A stretch of 64,000 nucleotides of DNA from Ipomoea triloba (GCF_003576645.1 NC_044916.1:17890674-17954673); one strand, 5' to 3'. Shown: positions 11,641 to 23,651, counted from the stretch's first letter. Made by a program: numbers and translations. The notes: a model not told the origin generated them from the letters alone.

Positions 11641-12484
11641 CCAAACTATTTGCTGGTACATAATCCCTGTGGGCAAATTATAATCATAGTTTAGTATTTC
11701 ATCCTAATTAACCCAACAAATATAACAAAATTGCATGTGGGCTAAAATTTTCCATATAACGCAGAGTTAACTACAAGGTTCTTGCCTAAACTTTATGTGA
11801 TTAATACTTAATATGTAATTTCAATAAATTAAAGATGTTGTGGCTACTCTTTAATTGACCAAATTAAACATAACCACAATGGCAAGGGTATTTAAAAGCT
11901 AATCAAACAAATTAAACCTAAACATGATAGACAATCCTTAGTTATACTCCCAGGAAAGTTGGTTGATGCTAAGGCTCCATTAAAAACCAACTCCTTAGAC
12001 AGAGTAGCGTCGCAAGGGCACTAGTAGCAATATCGCAGTTTCAGTCAGCAAGGCGTTTTAAGCCAGGGCCAGGGAACTAGTATTCCTCCCCAAGAAACTT
12101 CCCTAAATCATGTGTTCTCATATTCGAAGTAAAATCGTTTGGTTCATCTATAAAAATGTAGATTCACCTAACGATAAGGCTTTAAATAGGGTAAAACAAT
12201 GAAGAGTTTTATGTACTTTAGGTGCTTTGAAATCCTTTAAAAGAAGCACGAATGGAGTATTGACTGAAAAAATAAGAATATGCATAATATATTCTGAAAA
12301 GGCACTAAATTCACTGAATCATGCATACAATTCAGTCCTAAAAGTCTCTAAATTCAATCTTAATGAACATGTTTTTCTAAAGACATAATTATAACAAACA
12401 AATAATTATTGCAATAAAACATATAAGGTAAAGGCATGCTTAGATTATGCATATCAATTACTCATACTTCATAAATAAATTGTA

Positions 12485-12741
12485 CTCCCTCCGTCCCATT
12501 TTATGTGTCTGGTTCGGTTAACGAGGCTTGACTGAAGTTATTTTTAATACAATTTTTCATAATATTAAGTTTAGTATTAATATACAAAATTTATATATTT
12601 AGAAACTACATTAAAAGTACTATTAAACACAAAAAATTAAATTTTAAATAAGTAAAAAATAATAAAGAAAATAAACAAATAAGAAAGAGTTGGTTTGACC
12701 AATGAATAGTAAGTAGGACAGATAAAATGGGACAGAGGGAG
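12485..12741. mobile_element. Stowaway-like (Tc1/mariner) MITE
   Basis: Termini CTCCCTCCGTCCCATTTTAT and, inverted, ATAAAATGGGACAGAGGGAG are the classic Stowaway ends, and TA dinucleotides flank both sides (12483-12484 and 12742-12743). The element is 257 bp, AT-rich and non-coding. Confidence 0.93.
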
Positions 12742-12810
12742 TAACACTTAATACAATTTAAATCTTAAAATTCAATATTAAATTAAAATTCAAACAATAT
12801 TTTTTTAAAC

Positions 12811-12947
12811 TGTAATTTCATAGATAAAAAAGAGTCTATACACACATGGCCCAAAAGTGACCTCTGCAACAATGAGGGGCTGTAATTTCATAGATAAAAA
12901 AGAGCCTATACACACATGGCCCAAAAGTGACCTCTGCAACAATGAGG
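12811..12947. repeat. 70-bp tandem duplication
   Basis: Two nearly identical copies start at 12811 and 12881, with TGTAATTTCATAGATAAAAA at the head of each. They differ at about one visible base (AGTC versus AGCC), which points to a recent duplication. Confidence 0.95.
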
Positions 12948-13820
12948 CTAAAGCCTTCACTAAAGCTGCTCAACTGCTATGTACATAAGCAAGAGTCTAG
13001 TAAGGCTAACCATTTCTAAGAGTTCTAAATGCATATATCCTGTACTCCCAAACCATATATCAATCTCAAAAATGTAATCATCATGTTTTCAGTCCCACAT
13101 AAGAGGGTGGGGCCGATACCCGAATAGCAAAAATCATCACCCTTTACCCTTGACTCAAGCCACAATCCCCGGGGTACAGAGCTCTGTATTTTCTACCCTA
13201 ATTTAAAACTTAATAATTTGTTAAAAATTGAATAATAATTTAATATTAACTATAGGTAGAAATCAATTGGGTAATTCAAGTGAAGAAGGCCGAATATGAT
13301 GAAGATTATAATTATAAAAAAAATTGAAGTCAGCCCAAACCAACACAGCTATGGAGGGTCTACGACTAATCCAGCGTCATTTGAAAAGGGAGGAGAGAAG
13401 CAACGATGTAGCCGGGAGAACCCAACGCCGCCTCCTCCGCCCTACCTCGCCCAGGTCCGTAACGCCGCCGTCGTCCGCCCCAGCCGCTTCGCGAACCAAC
13501 CGCCAACAATGGCCGTCGCCGCGAACCAGTCAGCCGAGGAGCTCCTTCCGTCGTTGCCACGTACCAGCCAATCGTCTTCCTCCGTCGCTTCAGGCCACCG
13601 GTGAACACAGGAATCCGGCCAGAGCAGTTCGTTCGACGGGAAAAAATGACGTAGCAACAGCAAAAAAAAAATCCATTTTTTTAAAACCCAATTGATTTTA
13701 TATTTTATTTCTTAATGTGGAAAAAAAATAAATTCCAGCAGTCCACAATTGCATATAATTATTCACGTAAGAATATATAACATATGCAATCAAAACATTT
13801 AATGCTAGGCAGAGTAAATC

Positions 13821-13834
13821 AGGCTCTTGATACC
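13821..13834 (-). promoter_or_regulatory. Probable tRNA-Met primer binding site
   Basis: The minus strand reads TGGTATCAAGAGCC, matching the copia-type primer site for initiator tRNA-Met (TGGTATCA core). It suggests the LTR lies to its right. Confidence 0.6.
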
Positions 13835-13963
13835 AACTATAAGCATATAAATCATGTAATAACATAAACACGTGATATACATATCTTTAAAGTACTAACC
13901 TCTAGCCATAGCTTCCGATTGATGAAGGTTGTATAGTCACAGGATTGCTGCAGCTAGGGATGT

Positions 13964-14280
13964 CAATCGGGCCCGAACTCGATGGGCTAGCCCGAAAAAA
14001 CCCGAAACCGACAACGCTATAGCCCGAACGGGTTAGCCCGATAAAAAAAGTAGCCCGATGAGCTCGAAACCGATAAGTCCGATGGCCCGATAGGGCTAGC
14101 CCGATAGCCGGAACAATTAAAAATTATTTTTTTTTATAGAAGTGATGTGAAACATAACATACTTGAAATTTATAGGCGAGCTCATCTTTAGTATTTTTTT
14201 TTATCACTAGGTACATTTTTAAATAAAATTTTAATAAATATATAACTATAAATATATATTACATATAATAAATAAACAAA
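13964..14280. mobile_element. Probable hAT-like element terminus with GCCCGA repeats
   Basis: TAGGGATGTCAATCGGGCCC is a common hAT-like terminus in plants. Reiterated AGCCCGAT and CCCGAAAC words follow for about 150 bp, then AT-rich sequence. I found no matching opposite end, so it is probably truncated at the AT repeat (14287-14304). Confidence 0.45.
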
Positions 14281-14302
14281 TAAATATATATATATATATA
14301 TA

Positions 14303-14592
14303 TAGTCATGATCAGGTGCGGCCGTGCTCTCCCGTGCGACCGTGCGGTTCACACCACTCAATGTTACGAAATACACCACTCAATGTTAAGAAACACACCA
14401 CACAAATATGCACTAATAATCTAATATGCATTGTAGTGTATTTCATTGTGGTGTGTTTCTTAACATTGAGTGGTGTATTTCATAACATTGAGTGGTGTGT
14501 GACCGCACAGTCGCACGGGAGATATATATATATTTCTTAACATTGAGTGGTGTGTGACCGCACGGGAGAGCACGGCCGCACCTGAAATTATT
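14303..14592. mobile_element. Foldback MITE with GGTGCGGCCGTGC termini
   Basis: The left arm (CAGGTGCGGCCGTGCTCTCC, then reiterated CACCACTCAATGTTA) is mirrored on the right (TAACATTGAGTGGTG, then GAGCACGGCCGCACCTGA). The right arm occurs twice: a first end at about 14521, then an AT tract and a second partial copy to 14586. The whole can form a long hairpin. Superfamily not determined. Confidence 0.8.
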
Positions 14593-14599
14593 TCTATAT

Positions 14600-15491
14600 A
14601 TATTGATATTGACGAGATTTATCATGACTTCCTTTGATATTCGTTAGGCTTTAGTCTTTTATCCAACTTTTATTGAGATAAAAGCCTCTCCAAAACAAGC
14701 TAACAATCATTGCGCATCAATAACCAACAATAGGAATTTATAATCCAATTCAAACATAAAACCTAGGAAGATAATTTATCCCCTTTATGCAATAATCACA
14801 AACCAAGCATCAAGAGTAGCAATAAGGCCCTAATCCAAATCCAAAAGCTAACTACTCATGCATCATAATGGTAAACAAGGCAAAGCTATAATGAATAACC
14901 ATAAACATTGCAAGAAAACTAAGAAGAAAACCAATAACGGAAAAAGAAAGCTTTACTAATGAAGAAGAAGAATTCTTGGTAGAAATCCACTCCAATACGC
15001 AATACGCAATACAAACTTGAAATTAAAGCAATCTATGTAAAACTAGGCTAAACTACGCTAGGGAAATCTAAAGAGAAGAGGAAAAATAAGCTAAGCAAAA
15101 CTAGGGTTTGGAATCTCCAAAATAGTAAAAAATCGCGAAATAAATAGAACTCAGTACAGGCCTCACGGCCAATCTCACAACCGTGAGGTAGTCGCGGATC
15201 TCGCTCAGCTTCAGTGGCCTCATGGCCACTACATGGCCGTGTGACAGTTTCTTCCTTTGCTTTCTCGCCCGGTTTGTGCTCCGCTGCTCCTATCTTCCTT
15301 GGGTTGGTTCCTTAGCTTCCAAAATTGATCCATTAAGCTTCAAAAATACTTCCTTTGCACTCGTTGTGGACAATTACACCTTAAGACAACATAACACACA
15401 AATGAGTCTCAATTTCCACTTAGATATAGACAAATTGCACTAAAAACAACTAACATAAGGGGTGAATAATGGTTCAGAATCAGAGATATCA
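14600..15491 (-). mobile_element. Gypsy LTR C, inverted relative of element A/B LTRs, truncated
   Basis: Read on the minus strand it starts TGATATCTCTGATTC at 15491 and keeps the ATTATTCACCCCTTAT phrase near its start, then shares blocks with the A and B LTRs up to ACCTAGG near 14766. A CACGGCC/GGCCGTG palindromic stretch lies inside it at about 15165-15245. The LTR 3' end is lost to the left. No internal region is attached. Confidence 0.75.
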
Positions 15492-15500
15492 TATGTGTCG

Positions 15501-15931
15501 TGTTGTAAAACACTACCTTAAAAGCATTATTTTTTCGATGACGGTGCAATCAAGATAAACCGGTACGCTTTCAATAGGCAACACAGAATAACTACGCTAA
15601 ACTTGCACCAGCAATAGCGCAGGCGAACCTGACTAAGCTCAGGTAGATAAATGAATAGTAAAGCAGAAGAAGAGAAGATGAAGAGAGGAAGCTCTGTGTG
15701 TTTTTTGTTGCATGCTAACAAAGCTAGTTAGCTTTTATATAATGACATAGCCTACTCCTTTAGCCATAAGATCTCACTACTTATGCTACTCTACATGACT
15801 TTAATGCACAGTAGCCACCAGAAATAAAGAAGGAGATTAGGAGCCACTCATTTTGAAAAGAAAGGACACATGGAATCTAAACACTAATTGTAAAGTTCGG
15901 AAATAAAGGTCTCCCTCATAATTTTCCAACA
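15501..15931 (-). repeat. copia 3' LTR, minus strand
   Basis: On the plus strand it runs TGTTGTAAAACACTACC to TTTTCCAACA. On the minus strand it is preceded by TTTGTGGGGGAT, a good polypurine tract (15932-15943), which fixes orientation and boundary. A TATA-like ATTATATAAAA lies on the minus strand near 15738. Its 431-bp length fits small copia LTRs. Confidence 0.8.
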
Positions 15932-16556
15932 ATCCCCCACAAATCCTGAGATGAGAAGCAAAAGTTTATCTGAGCTATTCACTAGAAATGGTACTTTTAA
16001 GGTTAGTGCTGAAAAAGCTTGAACTAACACATAGTGGCATTCAGTAACTATCTCCCAGAGCGTGAGATTTCACTTGAACTCGTCTAACAGATAAGTTTTG
16101 AACTCAATGACTCATACCATCTCTAAAAGTTGTAGGTTTTGCGAAAGTCAAAACCTCTTTTGACGGTTTTTTTACCTCATGTTGCTCATGGATACTCTAG
16201 AAAGTTTTACACAATGTCTTTCATAGAAGATAAAAAAAGGTCTTCGCACACAAGTAGGTGACTTGATCAATTTTGTCTTAGTATAGACTACCAATCAAGG
16301 CTATCAAGTCATTAAGAACAATTTATGTTCATCCTTATTGTTAACTCAGTTTGTGATTATTGAGTATCTGCGTGATTCTTTTCACTATAAACACAATTTT
16401 GCAACACAAATGGTAGCTTGAGAATCACAATGCATAGGTGTAGAAGGCACTAATACCCCCACAATAGTATAACGTCAGCTAATAAGTTTCTCAACCACAC
16501 AACCTCCTTTCCTACTAGGTCTAGATGTTATGATTCAACCTCCATAGTTGACCTAA

Positions 16557-16790
16557 CTATGTGTAGCGACTGAGTTTATTTACTGCAAAAGTAGTATTTG
16601 GTCTAGTGTAGTAGTTTATTAAGAACATCATGCTTCCTATGACTTTAGCATACTTTTCTTGAGAAACAGAGCTCTCGTAATTCTTCCTTAAGTGTACGCT
16701 ATAATCATATGAGGTGTTAGCATGCTTCTCATATATTTTAACCCAACTGAACCTCCGGATGCTCATGAGTGCTCTAGAAAGATAGCCCAT
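16557..16790 (-). pseudogene. copia reverse transcriptase C-terminal remnant
   Basis: The 77-residue open stretch contains SVSQEKYAKVIGSMMFLINY, then TRPNTTFAVNKLSRYT. These match the conserved block after the YVDD motif in copia RVT_2 (Y-A-x-x-IGS-x-MF ... TRPDI-x-x-AV-x-x-LSRY). No catalytic residues are in this piece, and nothing clear flanks it. Confidence 0.85.
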
Positions 16791-16886
16791 AATCTTTCAT
16801 AAAAGGTAGTTAACCCTTTTTCACTCAAGTAAGTGATTTCGTTAAGTCTATCTCAATATAGACTACTCAAATTAGGGTATGAAATC

Positions 16887-19800
16887 TGTTAGGAACCCCG
16901 AGTCTTTGAAATTTTGATGATACCAAAGCACCAAAGGAGACCCTTAATTTTTCATGTCTTAGCTATTTGTTTTCACAATGCCGAGAACGTAAAGTTCTTA
17001 GTAGAATTCATGGTGTTTGGTTTGTGATCAAACACAAGTCATTCTAAAGGACGAAGGCTTGAAGATATGAAGGACGAAGACTTGAAGATATGAAGGCCGA
17101 AGACTCGAAGACATGAAGGACGAAAACTTGACAAGCTGTAAGAGACCAAGAGACCAAGGAAGCCGAATCCTTGAAAGGCTAGTTTCTTGATGTTCAAGAA
17201 GGCCGAATGATCAAAATAAATCATTCGAGGGAATCATGGGAGAATAATAAGCTCAATCATTTTCATGAGCATTTAAGGCATGAGTTGTTATTCACTCATG
17301 AGGACAAACCTGAAGACATTCTCTGGAATAAGGTCTTGTCCATAGCCTTAAAATCGTAGATGATCAACATTGGAAAACAAAATCCTAGGAAGCAATCCCA
17401 ATGAGCAGTTAATGATGTGTCTTTTTGTGTAAGACAAAAAGACAAATTGTCTGTACATTAAAGTGGACAAACGACTCCAAAGGTACTGACATCCACATGG
17501 CTCAAAGAACCCAGCAAATATTGCACACTGGTTAATAGGTTTTGAATTTTTGACTTCCATCCAATTGACTAAAAAATTCATGCCTATAAATACCCTAGCT
17601 CTCACTCATTTGGAGTTGTTGGTTCATACGTTAAAAGCGCTCAAACTCTCAATGGAGCTATTGGTTCATACCCAACCTAGCTGGCACCTAGGTTCAATGG
17701 GAAAACTAAATTATGGAATGAGCGCGTCACTGTGGGGGTCTCCGATCCCTACCACTCCTCGTTAAAACAGTGACTCCCGATCGAGGCTAGCACACTAGTG
17801 CTTTAATGATTCGATTGTCATCTGACATATGCTGCGTATGCAATGTCAAATGGACATGTGTTGAGTTGCGGGAAACTCGAGAAAGAATCACCTATGTGAG
17901 AGAGAAGTGAGGGTCGCTTCAAAGGAGAATTGAACTGGGCTCAATTCTTTAGAAACTCTTGCAGAACCAGGCAGGTGTCCCACGGCCAAAATGGGCACAG
18001 TCATGAGAACAGGACGTGGTTGGAAGGTTCTTGTGTGAGATTTGTCAATGTCTACATAAACGGTAGTCGGTTCAAAGACATCGCGTTCTACCGTACAGCC
18101 AGTAGGGTATATAGATCTCACAAGGCAAGGTTCAAAGGGTTAAACCTACCTCTGCTATGCAGGAATCAACCGTTGAACACAGTTGTTTCCGTTTTCCAAA
18201 CTTTTCCCGAAAACAATTTTCATTCATGTGGGGGATTGTTGGAAAAAATGGAAATAAATGGCATTTTAGGTGGCCATTTTGTGGTATAATTTTATGTGGG
18301 TCCACTTTCGACTTTGGGTCGGGTCAAAGTGGATTCAGGTTCTTCGTTATTAGATGAATAGATCGATATATTATACGCTCAAAATGGATAATGGGTGAAT
18401 GAGAAATTGGTTCTCAAAGTAAACCCATTGAGATGGAAAAATTGTGGGAAAAGCTTTAAGGAAAGCCTTTGTCCCACATTGGTTTGGGAAGAGGATTTCA
18501 CCCACTATAAATACAAGAGTCCTTTTAAGGCTAATTGACTTGTATGGCATAGAGGTTCTCTCTCGCGCGCAGGGAGGGGTGCAAATCAAATCCCAAAAAT
18601 GCGTTCGAAAGGCTTGAACTCGTGTGCGCCGGCACCTGCGGGCACGAATGTCGTCCGAAAATTGGCAGGCCTTGCGATTTAAGTTATGCTAAAACTCCGA
18701 GCGAATTTTCCATCTTAGACCACTGCATGCGACCTCTCGAAGGTGCGCAGCGGCAACGCGCGAAACTATGTCTCGCGGTACTGCAGTTCGAGACATCAAG
18801 TGATGTCTCGTGCGGTTACGCCCGCGCGACACGAACGACGTTCGATGTTTCGAGGAAGGATGTTCGCGGAAATAGCGTGATCTCTCGCAGCAAACAGGTC
18901 GATCTCTCGCGGCTAAGAACTGATCACTCTCAGTTCGCTCAATTGACCTCTCGATGCAAAGAGTCACGTCTCGCAGGCGGTACTCCAGCGTGACTTACGG
19001 GTGACCTCTTGAGGACAGCTTCTAGGCTAACTCTTCACCTCCATGGTGACCGTTCAAGAGAATTAACTCTAGTATTTAAAGAATTAATTTCAGATTAATT
19101 CCAATTATTAAATTCAGAGTTAAAACTCTTGTTAGTGGGGGTTAGTGGAAGACTGTTATGAAGATTACATTCCCAGAATTGAATGCCATGTTTATGATGC
19201 TATTTATTCCTTCAATTCCTATATATTTCCAGGGGAGCAGTAGCATTTTGTACGTACGTGTGTGAGAAGCCATACATACGCACGAAACAAATCAGTTTTT
19301 CCCACCTCGAAACTCTGCTCTTCCTTCCTTCAAGCCACCTGTGTTCATCTCACGTTCTCGTTCGCCGGGTCCCGAGTTTGTGTGCTCAAACGCAAGGACC
19401 GTAGTACGTTTTATCCTGGGAAACCTAGGCCGCAACGTTCCAGCACCCCGGGAAGCGGTAAATAAGGTTTTAAGGACTGATGCAACTCGACTCGTGCTAA
19501 CAACTACCCCAAAAGCCCGTTCTACACCGTCCCTGTATTCCAGGTTTATCTAATCTTTGTTGTAGGTTTAAATTCCTGGAATTTCTTGTTTTGTAATCCT
19601 TCGTGGATTATTTCTCCTTGTAATATTTCTTGTAATATTTGTTTTAGTGGATTTTCCATTTTCGTCCATTTTCTTGGGTATTTCAAGAATCGTTTCCCAA
19701 CAGCTGCCTGGCTTAGTGATCAAAGGAACACGTTAAGGGGAGATTATACTAACAAAGAAGATATTAGTGCAATCCTTCACGAGTTGTTAAGAAGAGTAGA

Positions 19801-20095
19801 GTAGGCTTAGTTAATAGCCGAACCACTATAAAAACCTCTCTCTGTATCTCTTTTATTTACTGCCATTATACTTGTTGCATTGCATATCACCAAACCAAGC
19901 TTAATATTTTCATAATCATTAAAAACGTGCAAAGTAATATTTAAAAACTTGACCAACATTTACTTCCGCTGCAAAACCTTTGATCAAGTATTTATCTCGA
20001 AAGAGTTATTACTTGTTGAAGAATTTTTCAAAAACCCTAGTGAGTCTATTCACCCCACCCCCTCTAGACTCATCTATTAACCTACCGGACCAACA
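16887..20095 (+). mobile_element. Solo copia-type LTR (TSD AAATC), itself interrupted
   Basis: Ends TGTTAGGAACCCCGAG and ACCGGACCAACA are flanked by a perfect 5-bp duplication AAATC (16882-16886 and 20096-20100). The LTR sequence is in two parts: about 16887-17765 with a TATA box (TATAAATACC, near 17584), and 19703-20095 ending in CCCCCTCTAGACTC, typical of large copia LTRs. No internal region of its own is present, so it is a solo LTR, probably from LTR-LTR recombination. A second TATA-like ACTATAAAAACC lies near 19827. Confidence 0.85.
17766..19702 (+). mobile_element. LTR-element 3' part nested in the solo LTR
   Basis: A 1466-bp LTR (18237-19702; TGTTGGAAAAAATGG to TTTCCCAACA) is preceded by the polypurine-like CATGTGGGGGAT and about 470 bp of non-coding internal sequence. 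TATA box CACTATAAATAC lies near 18503. Related LTRs occur at 62110-63054 (solo) and 33670-33988 (inverted fragment). Its own 5' LTR and duplication are missing. ORFs across 18622-18993 are by-products of a GC-rich, TCTCGCG-repeating stretch in the LTR. Confidence 0.75.
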
Positions 20096-20330
20096 AAATC
20101 ATTAAGAGCATTTTATGCTCACCCTCTCAATTATTAAGTGGTGAATTCATTAAGTCCGTCTCAATAAGATCACCGTTCTCATAGGGTTATAAATTCATTA
20201 AGAGTTGTAGCTCAACCTTACCAATACACATATCATTGGAATGGCCAATTAGTGTACAACTTTGTGATTCTTTCCACGACTTCGTTTAACCACAAAAGTC
20301 CGTGGTAGCCCATATATCTACCCTATACTT

Positions 20331-21316
20331 AGCCCTTATTTTGCTTATGAAGTGTTATAATGGTGTTCAAAAATGATCCTTATTTTCTCATTTGATCAAT
20401 TAGGCACAATTCATCGTCTTTGAGGAGAAGTAAAGGATTTTGGAGCATTTTGGATGCATTTGGAGTCAATAAGAGCCAAATATGAATCTCTGGAGATGGA
20501 TGAAACACTTCTAAAAAAGACTAAGAGTGGTTTTTCATTGGTGATGGTCATTTGGGCAAACCAAAACAAAAGAAAAGTAAAAGATCAAGGTGTTGAAATT
20601 CACGCACTTCACGTCGCTGTCTTAGTATATGGACCATATCTCGGTCTAGGAATGTTCAAATGAAGTGATTCTTGTTCAATCGAAAAACCAACTTGAAGGG
20701 ATACAACTTTTTTGAAGACTAGAAAAACCAATGAAATGGTTTTGACAGTGAAAAATAGTTTAGAAGTCAAAGTAGCTGCACAGCATTCTGCTTGCAGGAG
20801 GTACACAATCGTGCCAACTAGAGGCATTGTACATTGCATTTTTGGGCCTTTTTAGGCACGGTCAGTGGCACGGCCATGGCTATGGCCGTACTACCCACTC
20901 CCTATTCGTATTTAAGCCCATTTTCAGTATTTTCAACTCGTTTTCAACCCCATTCGAACCCTACTCATTTTCTTTCACTTCCTTTCATTTTTTAGGTTAG
21001 ATTAGGCTTAGATTTAGGTTCCTAAACATATTTGAAGCTTGTAATCAAGGATTCAACACTAGGATTCCAAGTTTTACCATCCATTTCACTAGAGAAGTTT
21101 TCTTTCCCTTATCTCATTTCTTATGCAATGTTTATGCTTATTACTTGTACTTTTGTGTTCCTTATGTTATTTAATAATGAGTAGTTAGTTTTTGGACTTG
21201 AGTTAGGGTTGTATTATCTATCTTGGTGCTTAATTTGTGGTTATTAGAAAAAGAAGAATAACTCTAACCTAGGGTTCATGTGTTTGTGAAGATTTTGTAT
21301 TTATATCTTGTCACTA
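20331..21316 (+). mobile_element. Gypsy LTR D fragment, third divergent relative of A/B
   Basis: It shares the A/B LTR plan: TTAGCCCTTATTTTGC near the start, a GGAGCATTTTGGA block near 20440, and a GGATTCCAAGTTTTACC/TTATGCAATGTTTATG block near 21070-21135 before CCTAGGGTTCATG. A CACGGCCATGGCTATGGCCGT palindrome lies near 20867. It stops near 21316 without a primer site or internal region. Confidence 0.6.
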
Positions 21317-21319
21317 GTA

Positions 21320-21890
21320 CAAAAATTATCAAAAAAATATAACAATTTGTATATGAAGTTTAAACATCAAACGCGTAAAGTAGGAGCGATTACATTTTTG
21401 TAATTAAAGTGACATTGTTTAATTATTTTTTATTTCTTTTAAATTAAGGACAACTTGCGTCTGAAGTTCTTGAACTTCAAACATAGATTGTCACACTCTT
21501 TTAGAAGGACTATCTGTGTCTGAAGTTTGTAGATAGTTAGGAGTTCTTTTGAACAAAACCTCAAAACTCCCTTAGCTTATCTATTTTATTGCTTTCGTTA
21601 ATCAATTCTAGAATTTATTTATTGAGTATTATTTTAATTTTCAAAAGCAAAATTTGAATTTAATCATTCGAGATTTATAATAATAATAACAAGAAGAAGA
21701 AGAAGAAGAAGAAGAAGAAGAAGAAGAAGAAGAAGAAGAAGAAGAAGAAGAAGAATCCTCTACTATAATAAAGCCAAACATATTTGGTAATAAAAATTGA
21801 GTAAAAAGTTCATTCTCATGCAAAACATTGCGTTTTGGGCGGAACTAATGGTGTCTTCTGTGAATGTGCAGGTTGGAAATACAAAGAATT
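21320..21890. other. AT-rich interval with (GAA)n microsatellite
   Basis: About 65 bp of AAG repeats (21690-21755) lie in otherwise featureless AT-rich sequence. I see no coding signal. The inverted words TTTTGGGCGGAA (about 21834) and TTTTTCCGCCCAAA (about 21938) form a short palindrome. Confidence 0.8.
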
Positions 21891-21894
21891 GAAA

Positions 21895-22250
21895 TCTATA
21901 TATATATATATATAATAACAGAAGTGCCTGAAAGAGTTTTTCCGCCCAAACTGAAGGGCATTTTAGTAATAATACAATTAATTAAAATAATCCTTATTTT
22001 GTTAATAATATAATTAATATTAATATAATTAAAATAATGACAGAAGTGAAAACGGTGGATGCATGCATATTAGACAAATAAAAAAGGTAAATAAAACAAT
22101 TGATTTAATTACAAAATAAGGATAATTAAAATAATGACAGAATTCAAAAATAGTGGATGCATGCATATTAGGCAAATAAAAAAGGTAAATAAAATTATTG
22201 ATTTAATTACAAAAGGTAAATTGCATACAAAATAAGAATATATATATATA
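21895..22250 (+). mobile_element. Possible Helitron 5' region
   Basis: Begins A|TCTATATATATATATATA followed by AGAAGTGCCTGAAAGAG; a TC start after A is the Helitron rule, but the signal is short. A direct repeat of 97-bp period, with TGGATGCATGCATATTAG in each copy, starts at 22032 and 22129. No dedicated 3' end is proved; the nearest downstream candidate ends are at 24620 and beyond. Confidence 0.35.
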
Positions 22251-22302
22251 TAATAGAATAATTACTCTTTCCTTTATAAATTAAAATTAAATACAACAGA
22301 CT

Positions 22303-22435
22303 TTTTTTTTTTGCCTACTGAAACACAACGAGTCAACAGTTGCCTCCACTAAGGCTCGAATCCACTCCCATCATCCGTGTGAGAGTGTTAATTGGGACAC
22401 CAGATGCCACTTGACCACAAGGTCTTTGGCATAAA
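22303..22435 (-). mobile_element. tRNA-derived SINE
   Basis: On the minus strand it starts GCCAAAGACCTTGTGGTCAAG, has a box-A-like TGGTCAAGTGGC and box-B-like GATTCGAGCC about 60 bases later, and ends in an A-rich tail (T11-12 on the plus strand at 22302-22313). The same family occurs at 26855-26990 on the plus strand. RNA polymerase III boxes plus a tail define a SINE. Confidence 0.8.
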
Positions 22436-22649
22436 TACAATAGATTAGTCTTTAGAAATTATAATTTTTTTATTTTGCACTGCATCTTTCCCCTTTCATT
22501 TTTCTCTGTAAAATCATATATTGGCGACTCTCTTATTCCTTTCTTGCACTGCCTCCCTCTACTCTGCCCCTCACCATTCTCTATCAAGTTCTGGTTTTTA
22601 TTAAACGCATTCAGGATTCATTTCTGGGTTTGAAAATTTTATGCTTTTT

Positions 22650-22790
22650 TGTTTTGCGTTTATGCGTGCAATAGTGGAGGAGCTAGTTGAATTAGGCGCC
22701 AGTGTTTACATCGATTCAATAAAGGAAGAAGAGCTCAACCAGCGCCAGCAAGAATGGGTTTCTAAAGGCCTCAAAGTCTCTGCAGACCAT
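22650..22790 (+). pseudogene. Exon fragment of a tropinone-reductase-like short-chain dehydrogenase
   Basis: The open frame contains AIVEELVELGASVYIDSIKE, then EELNQRQQEWVSKGLKVSA, closely matching the segment just after the TGxxxGIG NADPH-binding loop in plant tropinone reductases and their relatives. In active enzymes that loop, the NNAG motif and the catalytic Ser-Tyr-Lys flank this segment; all are absent here. Similarity ends at about 22786, where the exon would continue with a VCD-type motif. A CT-rich stretch upstream (22480-22600) could be intron or promoter remnant. It may be a piece captured by a Helitron. Confidence 0.7.
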
Positions 22791-22869
22791 CGGCTCCATA
22801 ATTTTTACAATATAATAAATCGTCGGTACTACGCTTGTTATTTTATATTTAAATTAAATATATATATAT

Positions 22870-23605
22870 GAGCTATATTTATTCCAAAAAAAATGAGTTG
22901 TACAGTAGGCACGAAGCATTAATGTACGTTAGTTTATGGCTGCACAATGTAATGCGATTACCATTTGAATTAGCTTGATCATTGTATATATATAGAGAGG
23001 TGAAACCAGAATCATGAATGCTTTACCTCAAACCAAGTATATTTCCTTATTATATAAGTAATAAATAGGTTTAAAAAATTAGCTACATTTTGTTAATAAA
23101 AGATAAAGAGTTTTCTTATTAAAAATTAAAAACATAATAATTTAGAAAGTAATATAAATTTTACAAACAAAGACTTGGTCAATGTTGATATTTTTTAATG
23201 AGATGCATGGAATCTTTTCATTTATCACTCCGGTGTATACTGTATAGTGTATAGCATCTATACATCGGCCATCAAATATTTTTCCTAATACTATTTAAGA
23301 TAATAATTATACATATTACTATAGGGATATTACTATTCCCCAAAATTATGAAATTAATTGAATAGATTTTAGTATAATTAAAGAATTATTATTTTGCTAA
23401 AATTAAGGAATTAATTGTAGATTTGTAGTAAAACTAATAATGGTCAGATTAGTACACTTATAATTATTATTCTAAAATTAAGCTAATAATTAGTCACATT
23501 ACTACATAAGTATTACTATTTTCTTAAATTAATGAATTAGTTGAATATATTTTAGTAAAATTATAGAATTATTATTTTGCTAATTAAGAAATTAATTGCT
23601 AATTA

Positions 23606-23651
<46 letters not shown>

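Larger units (their letters stand above)
11641..13960 (-). mobile_element. Non-coding LTR-retrotransposon remnant
   Basis: A tRNA-Met-type primer site on the minus strand (about 13821-13834) suggests an LTR lying right of it (about 13840-13960) and an internal region to the left. No gag or pol domain is recognisable. The internal part contains a Stowaway MITE, a 70-bp duplication and a GC-rich patch (about 13366-13640) whose overlapping ORFs on both strands match nothing I know. The phrase TGTGGGCTAAA recurs near 11540 and 11740, with a variant near 11660. Boundaries are inferred. Confidence 0.45.
15932..20330 (-). mobile_element. copia internal 3' region, split by a solo LTR
   Basis: Sequence next to the 431-bp LTR continues to 16886 and resumes at 20101 after an LTR insertion. 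Apart from one reverse transcriptase remnant it is non-coding and made of degenerate repeats with phrases such as CAATATAGACTAC and TCATTAAGAGCATTTTATG (copies near 16250-16330, 16825-20130 and 20140-20220). The 5' LTR is not found; a plus-strand gypsy LTR starts near 20331. Confidence 0.65.

Noticed and set aside
13296..13695. Overlapping ORFs on both strands in a GC-rich patch
   Set aside because: GC-rich sequence has few stops; none gives a recognisable domain, and frames compete.
18622..18993. 123-codon ORF and its antisense partner
   Set aside because: Lie wholly inside an LTR, caused by a GC-rich TCTCGCG-repeating block; absent from the related solo LTR.
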